NCBI GenBank assembly: GCA_002314515.1 | Contig: DCGB01000065.1 | Location: 1-9,843, forward strand | Direction of reading: 5' to 3' | DNA from: Solobacterium sp. UBA1789 | GTDB taxonomy: Bacteria; Bacillota_I; Bacilli_A; Erysipelotrichales; Erysipelotrichaceae | Length of the DNA stretch: 9,843 nt | Notes under the pieces: model-generated | Seen by the model: only the letters and a program-made list of their open reading frames with translations | What the model was told of the DNA's origin: nothing | Database searches by the model: none | Shown: in pieces, positions 5,733 through 9,843 of the stretch | Position numbering within the stretch: the first letter of the stretch is position 1 | Layout: every line of letters starts with the position of its first letter | Translations under genes and position numbers: made by a program

Positions 5733-6626
5733 CTAAGAAATGGCAATCGTCAGCTTACAATCACCAAGAATCTCATTGAGATCTTTTTCCAGCTTCTGCC
5801 TGAATTCCGCAATATTGGCAAACTCCTCATCTTTCTTGAAAGTAATATTCAAATCGATAAATAACTGCTCACCAATCTTATGACAATTGATAGCATTCAA
5901 TTCTTCATATTCATCATAATAACGAGTCAAAACACGAATAATCTTCATCTGCATTTCTTCGGACAAAGTCTTATCAATCAATTCACCAACATAGTCAATA
6001 ATACGTAAGATACACTGTCTGCCAAGATAAATCGCAATAACGATACACAGAATTGGACTCATATAATAACTGGCTGTAACATTACGGAAAGCCATCATAA
6101 AGCAATAAGCTACCAGAATAACAGCATCAAATAAAGTACTCTTTAAAGCGCCTGCAAACGCAACCTTAGCGACACCACTGTTGGTCGTCTTACGAATCTT
6201 GTAATGTTTATATAACATATAAGAATCTGTAGTAACAGCACCAAACTTACAAGCCAAGGCAAAAAACAGAATTCCACTTGGAGCCGAAGGGCCAAATAAC
6301 TCACGGATAGATGAAGCAAAAACAATCAGTAAACCGGCAACCATGATACAGTCGCAGCAAAGAGCCGACAAAGTCTCCAAACGGGCAACGCCATAGTTGT
6401 ATTCATATTTCAAATTGTTCTGCAGCTTCTTAGACAAAAGATAAAGGAAACCATCACGAATCAGATTGCATAAGGTATCCAGAAAGTCAATCAAAGTAAC
6501 CAAAGAACCCGTTAAAATAATCGTAATAACCAAACCCGTAAAACCAGGAAGCGTAAACAGAAAAGACATTAAAGCCGCTTTTTCCTGTTCCTTGTAACTG
6601 TTATTCTCTTTTTTTATCTCGCTCAT
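5733..6626 (-). CDS. CDF-fold membrane protein (cation-efflux family), metal site degenerate
   Basis: A 297-aa integral membrane protein with the layout of cation diffusion facilitators: about six hydrophobic segments (roughly 17-38, 41-64, 85-108, 116-137, 153-176, 184-203) and a cytoplasmic C-terminal domain of about 90 residues resembling the ZT-dimer fold. The segment YNYGVARLETLSAL (76-89) lines up with the family's HPYGHGRxExLAAL. Canonical members carry D/HxxxD in TM2 and HxxxD in TM5. Here the TM2 equivalents read D50 and N54. In TM5 the usual ADxLH is AGALK, putting K162 at the His position, with D167 nearby but one residue off in my alignment. Transport of Zn2+ or Mn2+ by the usual site is therefore doubtful. 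The ATG has AAAGG 8 bp upstream (6635-6639). It is monocistronic by its own terminator; I see no confident promoter in 6627-6702. Confidence 0.8.
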   Translation of the reverse strand: MSEIKKENNSYKEQEKAALMSFLFTLPGFTGLVITIILTGSLVTLIDFLDTLCNLIRDGFLYLLSKKLQNNLKYEYNYGVARLETLSALCCDCIMVAGLLIVFASSIRELFGPSAPSGILFFALACKFGAVTTDSYMLYKHYKIRKTTNSGVAKVAFAGALKSTLFDAVILVAYCFMMAFRNVTASYYMSPILCIVIAIYLGRQCILRIIDYVGELIDKTLSEEMQMKIIRVLTRYYDEYEELNAINCHKIGEQLFIDLNITFKKDEEFANIAEFRQKLEKDLNEILGDCKLTIAIS

Positions 6627-6702
6627 AATAAAAACCTTTTATGAATTAATAATAACAAATAATTAAGCAAATGTAACAAGATATGATTAATAACAAACAA
6701 AA

Positions 6703-7224
6703 CTAATCGACACTCTTTTTCAATATTCTTTCAGCTTCCTCTAAAACCGGCACTTCCCGCCTGGCCAGCAGACAACCCAGCTTATTATTTTCATAGAACC
6801 TGTATAAGGCACAGGCATCCTTATAAGATAACTTAATGACCGATAAGTGAAATTCCATAATTTCCGCCCTTGTCAAATGTCTTTCGCCAAAAGAAAGTGC
6901 CTTACATAAATAATAATGATTAATATTGTGACGATGAAGAAGATTGTACTAATCATCTATTACTGCCAGCTTCTCAATTATTTCAACCTCAGCACCCAGT
7001 TCTTCTTTTAATTCTCTTTTTAAGGCAATTATTTCATCTTCATTTTCTTCAATGCCACCACCAGCAGTTTCAATTGACTCAAGCTTACCAAAAATATCAT
7101 CACGATCAGTTTTAACAAAATAGAAATAATCATCCTCATCATAAACAACAGCTCTGACAACCTGACGGTCATGAGAGATATATTCAAAAGGCCACTGTTC
7201 ATCCTTCAAACTCAAATAAATCAT
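6703..7224 (-). pseudogene. Nudix hydrolase gene split by an in-frame TAG
   Basis: The first part (ending with TAG at 6949-6951) carries a complete Nudix box, G-x5-E-x7-RELKEELGA, typical of enzymes that cleave nucleoside diphosphates linked to another group. It stops right after the box, far short of a usual Nudix fold. Reading on in the same frame gives 81 further sense codons to a TAG at 6703-6705, starting YNLLHRHNINHYYL and containing FGERHLT, EFHLS and LARREVPVL. These are low-hydrophobic, family-like residues with no other stop. The whole would be about 173 aa, with one codon, probably a former Tyr, replaced by TAG. I chose ATG at 7224; a TTG at 7239 would add five residues. Neither has a Shine-Dalgarno. 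It is either a decayed gene, a readthrough case or a sequence error. A normal gene (the CDF protein) also ends in TAG, so TAG is a working stop here. Confidence 0.82.
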
Positions 7225-7244
7225 ACAAAAATAATACAACAGAA

Positions 7245-7265
7245 AAGCTAAGATTAACTTAGCTT
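7245..7265 (-). terminator. Weak hairpin/possible terminator after the lipoprotein gene
   Basis: A perfect 8-bp stem AAGCTAAG/CTTAGCTT with a 5-nt loop overlaps the lipoprotein stop codon. On the minus strand it is followed by TTCTGTTGTATTATTTTTG. The stem is AT-rich and the T-run is interrupted, so termination may be partial. It lies directly before the Nudix start and would reduce expression of that gene. Confidence 0.45.
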
Positions 7266-8182
7266 AATTGGTAAATAGCGCCTGCAGATCTCTGTTCAGA
7301 TCTCCAACAAGACTCTTAAATTCGTTCAAAGTCTCTTCATCATAAGAAACACCTGTGATCTGATGATGATTTTCATAGTCGATATAGATATCAAAGAGAT
7401 CATCACCTTGTAATCTCTCACGATGTTCATCATCATGAAATTTCTTTAGCTTATATTTTTCTACAATAAGCTGTAAATTCTCCAGCACTTCCTCATCAAC
7501 TCTGACATAGGCTTCTTTTTCATTAGAACAACTTACAACCTGATATAGTTTTATATCATCTCCATCCTTTATAAAAGTATATTCAAAGAAATCATCACTA
7601 AACTGAAAAGAAAGGCAGAAATTCTTTATTGTCCTGGCTTCTCTGGAAGGCAAAAGCTCATCATGACCATTTTCAATAAAAGTATTTCTAAATAAATCAA
7701 ATATTTCCCTGGCCCATAAGGCAAAAGGATTATTATCATATGAAAAACAAAGTCTTTCACCACTCTTATAGACAGCATTAAAGTAACAAGGCTGAAATTC
7801 TGCCGGCAGACCATCAGTATGACTATCGATGCCGTTATCTAAAACCAGTTCATTTCTATCGATAATAGCCTGAAGTTCAGCTAATACTTCGTCACTGACG
7901 GGAACAGAAATATTCAGATGTGACTCTGACATCTGACCATCTTCGATTAGAAAATTATAAAAACCACTGTAGTCATCATCACCACCCACAAGTGGCATCT
8001 GCAGATATACACTGCAATTAAAACTGCTGATATCCCTGGACTTTATTTCCTTAGGTACATCATAGTTACTATTGTCTTTTTTCCCGCCATCAACAGGAAA
8101 ATCATCCTGATTATCTTTGCAGCCAAATAATGAAAAAAAACATCAAAAGGACTCCCAGCAAAATAAAACTCTTTTTAAGCAT
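7264..8182 (-). pseudogene. Lipoprotein gene with a frameshift at a T8 run in the signal peptide
   Basis: ATG at 8182 overlaps the upstream stop as TAATG and encodes MLKKSFILLGVLLMFF. It then reaches eight T (A8 at 8133-8140 on the plus strand) and runs out of frame into a TAA. With seven T the reading continues as SLFGCKDNQDD, a textbook lipobox with Cys at 8119-8121, and stays open to the TAA at 7264. That gives about 305 aa: a 20-residue signal peptide and a 285-residue mature lipoprotein. The downstream frame has TGA at 8143-8145 just before it and no start codon until ATG at 7998, so the shorter 244-aa reading would be an artefact. The body is acidic, of unknown function, and appears to contain two related domains (about 7962-7600 and 7590-7267), each with a V-x-E-VL-x-LQ-x-I helix. 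It may be a pseudogene, phase-variable, rescued by slippage, or a sequence error. Confidence 0.82.
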
Positions 8183-9660
8183 TAGTCTTCAACAATCAGA
8201 CGGCCATCAACATCAAAGCCCAAATGAGTATTGTCTTCAAAATATTCCAATAGTGTCTGAACATCGCTGGTTGTCAGAATAATAGGCTTTTCATTTTCTT
8301 CGATTTCAGCCAAAGAAACATTAAAGAAATTCTCCAGATTATTATAGTGGAATTCCTGAATGCCCAATGAATAAATCTTATTGTCATCAATTGGTTCGCC
8401 ATTGAGTTCACAACACAAAAGTTTATGTTTAGACTTTGAATAAACAACTTTCATACCCTTGGATAACTGATAGAATTCAGTATGATCGCCCAACCAGGCA
8501 TCATCACGATAGATATGCAACAACATGCGCTTTAGCTGAGCACCAGTGACCTTAATACCATAGGACTTGCCATCATATGGATAACATTCACAGAAATCCT
8601 GGAAAGTTACGATTGGACCCATACGCTGTTTACGGACTGAACCAGAGCCAATGAGATAGACATCGGTCGCAAGTGATTCCTTCATTGCATCCGAGAAAAC
8701 ACCACCAAGTTCTGTCTGCATCCAGCGGTCAGGATGTGTCAATTCATAGTCAAAGTTGGCAACAACCTTGGCATATTTCAGATCAGTCTTATCTTTAATT
8801 GACTTAACCAGCTGTTCCATACGCTCGTCACGTGGACAATTCTTGTCGTTGATGGCAACAGCCTGCCACTTATAGGAACTGATGCAGTCATTCTGTGTAT
8901 CAACAACTAAATCAAAACGACCAATCTGATCAGTACCCGTACCTGCCTGAACAATCAAGATATCATTGACAACAGCCGGTTCATCAATAAAGGTATGTGA
9001 ATGGCCACCAACAATAATATCGATGCCCAAACTTGGATCCAGAATAGTAGCCAGTTTCTTATCTTCTTCAAAACCGATATGTGTCAGCAGAACAGTTAAA
9101 TCGATATCCAAACCATTATAGGCATTACAGATTTTGCCAACTTCCTTAGCTGCATCTTCAATGCCAATAAAAGAACCAATCAGGCTCTCACCCTTGGTTT
9201 GGGAAATAACATCCTCGGTTAAAATGCCAATGAATAAAATACGAACACCATCAATTTCCATAATATAATGGGGTTCAAAAAGACGGGTATCATTACCCTT
9301 GATATATAAATTGGCATTGATAATTGGGAAATTAGCCAGTTTTTCCAGAAACAGCAGATGCGATACACCATAATCAGTCTCATGGTTACCCAAAGTAACA
9401 ATATCCGGAGCCAAAAGATTAATGATCTGAATGGTTGATAAACCCTTGAATTCAGAATCAATTACCGAACCCCTGAACATATCACCGGCAATCGCATAAA
9501 CAACATTAGGATCCTCATTACGACACTTGGTTAAATAACCTGACAACATGGAAACACCGCCAGACAGTTTATCATCGATTTTTTCTGCCAGGAAATCACC
9601 ATGCATATCATTTGAATGTAAAAGAGTTATCTGCTTATAACGTTCATTAGTATTTTCCAT
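8182..9660 (-). CDS. 5'-nucleotidase / 2',3'-cyclic phosphodiesterase-family metallophosphoesterase, no signal peptide
   Basis: A two-domain UshA-type enzyme of 492 aa that would hydrolyse nucleotides or related phosphoesters with two metal ions. The N-terminal calcineurin-like domain has every core motif: D18-x-H20 (SNDMHG), GD at 59-60, GNHETD at 91-96, TH at 193-194 and GGHSH at 218-222. The C-terminal 5'-nucleotidase domain (from about 300) has GSGSVR at 338-343 and a YPYDG turn near 360, where substrate-binding residues lie in UshA. It lacks a signal peptide and anchor, so it is predicted cytosolic, as in Bacillus YunD-like proteins. I prefer ATG at 9660, 2 bp after the upstream stop, over GTG at 9672, which would overlap that stop by 10 bp. 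The ribosome site is weak in both cases. The stop overlaps the lipoprotein start (TAATG). Substrate is unknown. Confidence 0.93.
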   Translation of the reverse strand: MENTNERYKQITLLHSNDMHGDFLAEKIDDKLSGGVSMLSGYLTKCRNEDPNVVYAIAGDMFRGSVIDSEFKGLSTIQIINLLAPDIVTLGNHETDYGVSHLLFLEKLANFPIINANLYIKGNDTRLFEPHYIMEIDGVRILFIGILTEDVISQTKGESLIGSFIGIEDAAKEVGKICNAYNGLDIDLTVLLTHIGFEEDKKLATILDPSLGIDIIVGGHSHTFIDEPAVVNDILIVQAGTGTDQIGRFDLVVDTQNDCISSYKWQAVAINDKNCPRDERMEQLVKSIKDKTDLKYAKVVANFDYELTHPDRWMQTELGGVFSDAMKESLATDVYLIGSGSVRKQRMGPIVTFQDFCECYPYDGKSYGIKVTGAQLKRMLLHIYRDDAWLGDHTEFYQLSKGMKVVYSKSKHKLLCCELNGEPIDDNKIYSLGIQEFHYNNLENFFNVSLAEIEENEKPIILTTSDVQTLLEYFEDNTHLGFDVDGRLIVED

Positions 9661-9662
9661 AT

Positions 9663-9843
9663 TTATGCCCACTTATCCAGAGCTTTTGGCTCTCTGATTC
9701 CCATTAAAATGCCACCATATTCATTGACAAACCACTCACCCGTTGAAGGCTTTTTGCGCATTCTGATTGAACGGGGATTATCACCACCAGCTGACTTAAT
9801 ATATAAAGTCGCACAGTTTTCATTATCATAACTGTAAGGATTG
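9663..9843 (-). CDS. C-terminal end of a DUF6935-like protein (partial)
   Basis: An open frame enters from the right edge and gives 60 residues to TAA at 9663-9665. It starts NPYSYDNENCATLYIKSAGG and contains RMRKKPSTGEWFVNEYGG and a terminal GIREPKALDKWA. The pattern of a basic strand, RKKPSTGEWF, an aromatic segment, GIRxP and a final DxWA resembles the end of DUF6935-type bacterial proteins as I remember them; the name is tentative and the function unknown. The stop is 2 bp before the ATG of the phosphoesterase gene, so the two are probably in one operon. The N-terminal part is outside the window. Confidence 0.72.
   Translation of the reverse strand, partial: NPYSYDNENCATLYIKSAGGDNPRSIRMRKKPSTGEWFVNEYGGILMGIREPKALDKWA

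Noticed and set aside
6949..6951. TAG recoded as a sense codon across the genome
   Set aside because: TAG ends the CDF-like gene in a sensible place and also ends the joined Nudix frame, so it acts as a normal stop in this window.
7264..7998. Free-standing 244-aa protein starting at ATG 7998
   Set aside because: The same frame is open and protein-like back to the lipobox Cys at 8119-8121. The internal ATG has no ribosome site and would lose the N-terminal 45 or so residues.
8182..9672. GTG at 9672 as the nucleotidase start
   Set aside because: It overlaps the upstream gene by 10 bp and adds only four residues. ATG at 9660, 2 bp after the upstream stop, is more typical, though the choice is not certain.
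1..9843. CRISPR array, insertion sequence, prophage or tRNA
   Set aside because: No regularly spaced repeats, transposase or integrase motifs, phage genes or cloverleaf sequences were seen. The only clear dispersed repeat is the 25-bp pair.

Overview
This is an AT-rich window from a Gram-positive, anaerobic-type fermentative bacterium. The best guess is a low-GC Bacillota gut commensal, perhaps Erysipelotrichales-like. The guess rests on GGAGG-type Shine-Dalgarno sites, T-tailed terminators, an Nfn-type ferredoxin/NADP transhydrogenase, a Thermoanaerobacter/Clostridium-type NADP alcohol dehydrogenase and a Rex-like operator. The genus cannot be fixed by eye. Every supported gene is on the minus strand, so transcription runs from high to low coordinates.

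Right part (9843 to about 6700), read in gene order: the C-terminal end of a probable DUF6935-like protein; a 5'-nucleotidase-family metallophosphoesterase without a signal peptide; a lipoprotein gene starting in a TAATG overlap with the phosphoesterase stop; and a Nudix hydrolase gene. The last two are broken as read. The lipoprotein is out of frame at a T8 run inside its signal peptide. The Nudix gene has an in-frame TAG just after the Nudix box, and its remaining 81 codons are intact downstream. A weak hairpin lies between these two genes.

Middle (6626 to 5520): a CDF-fold membrane protein whose canonical intramembrane metal site looks degenerate, a clear terminator, then a promoter region. 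That region contains a 25-bp sequence repeated exactly at positions 1-25.

Left part (5519 to 149): nfnA-nfnB-nadK forms a tight operon (1-bp overlap, then a 2-bp gap) ending at a strong terminator. Next come an NADP-type zinc alcohol dehydrogenase, whose promoter overlaps a Rex-like palindrome, and a COG0523/CobW-family metal GTPase, followed by a terminator. Together these genes look like a redox module. NadK makes NADP+, NfnAB reduces it using NADH plus reduced ferredoxin, and the alcohol dehydrogenase interconverts NADPH and alcohols. The COG0523 protein may serve zinc supply to that enzyme.

I found no tRNA, rRNA, CRISPR array, insertion sequence or phage gene. No wholly new system is evident. 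The most notable items are the homopolymer-disrupted lipoprotein, the split Nudix gene, the 25-bp promoter repeat and the degenerate CDF protein.
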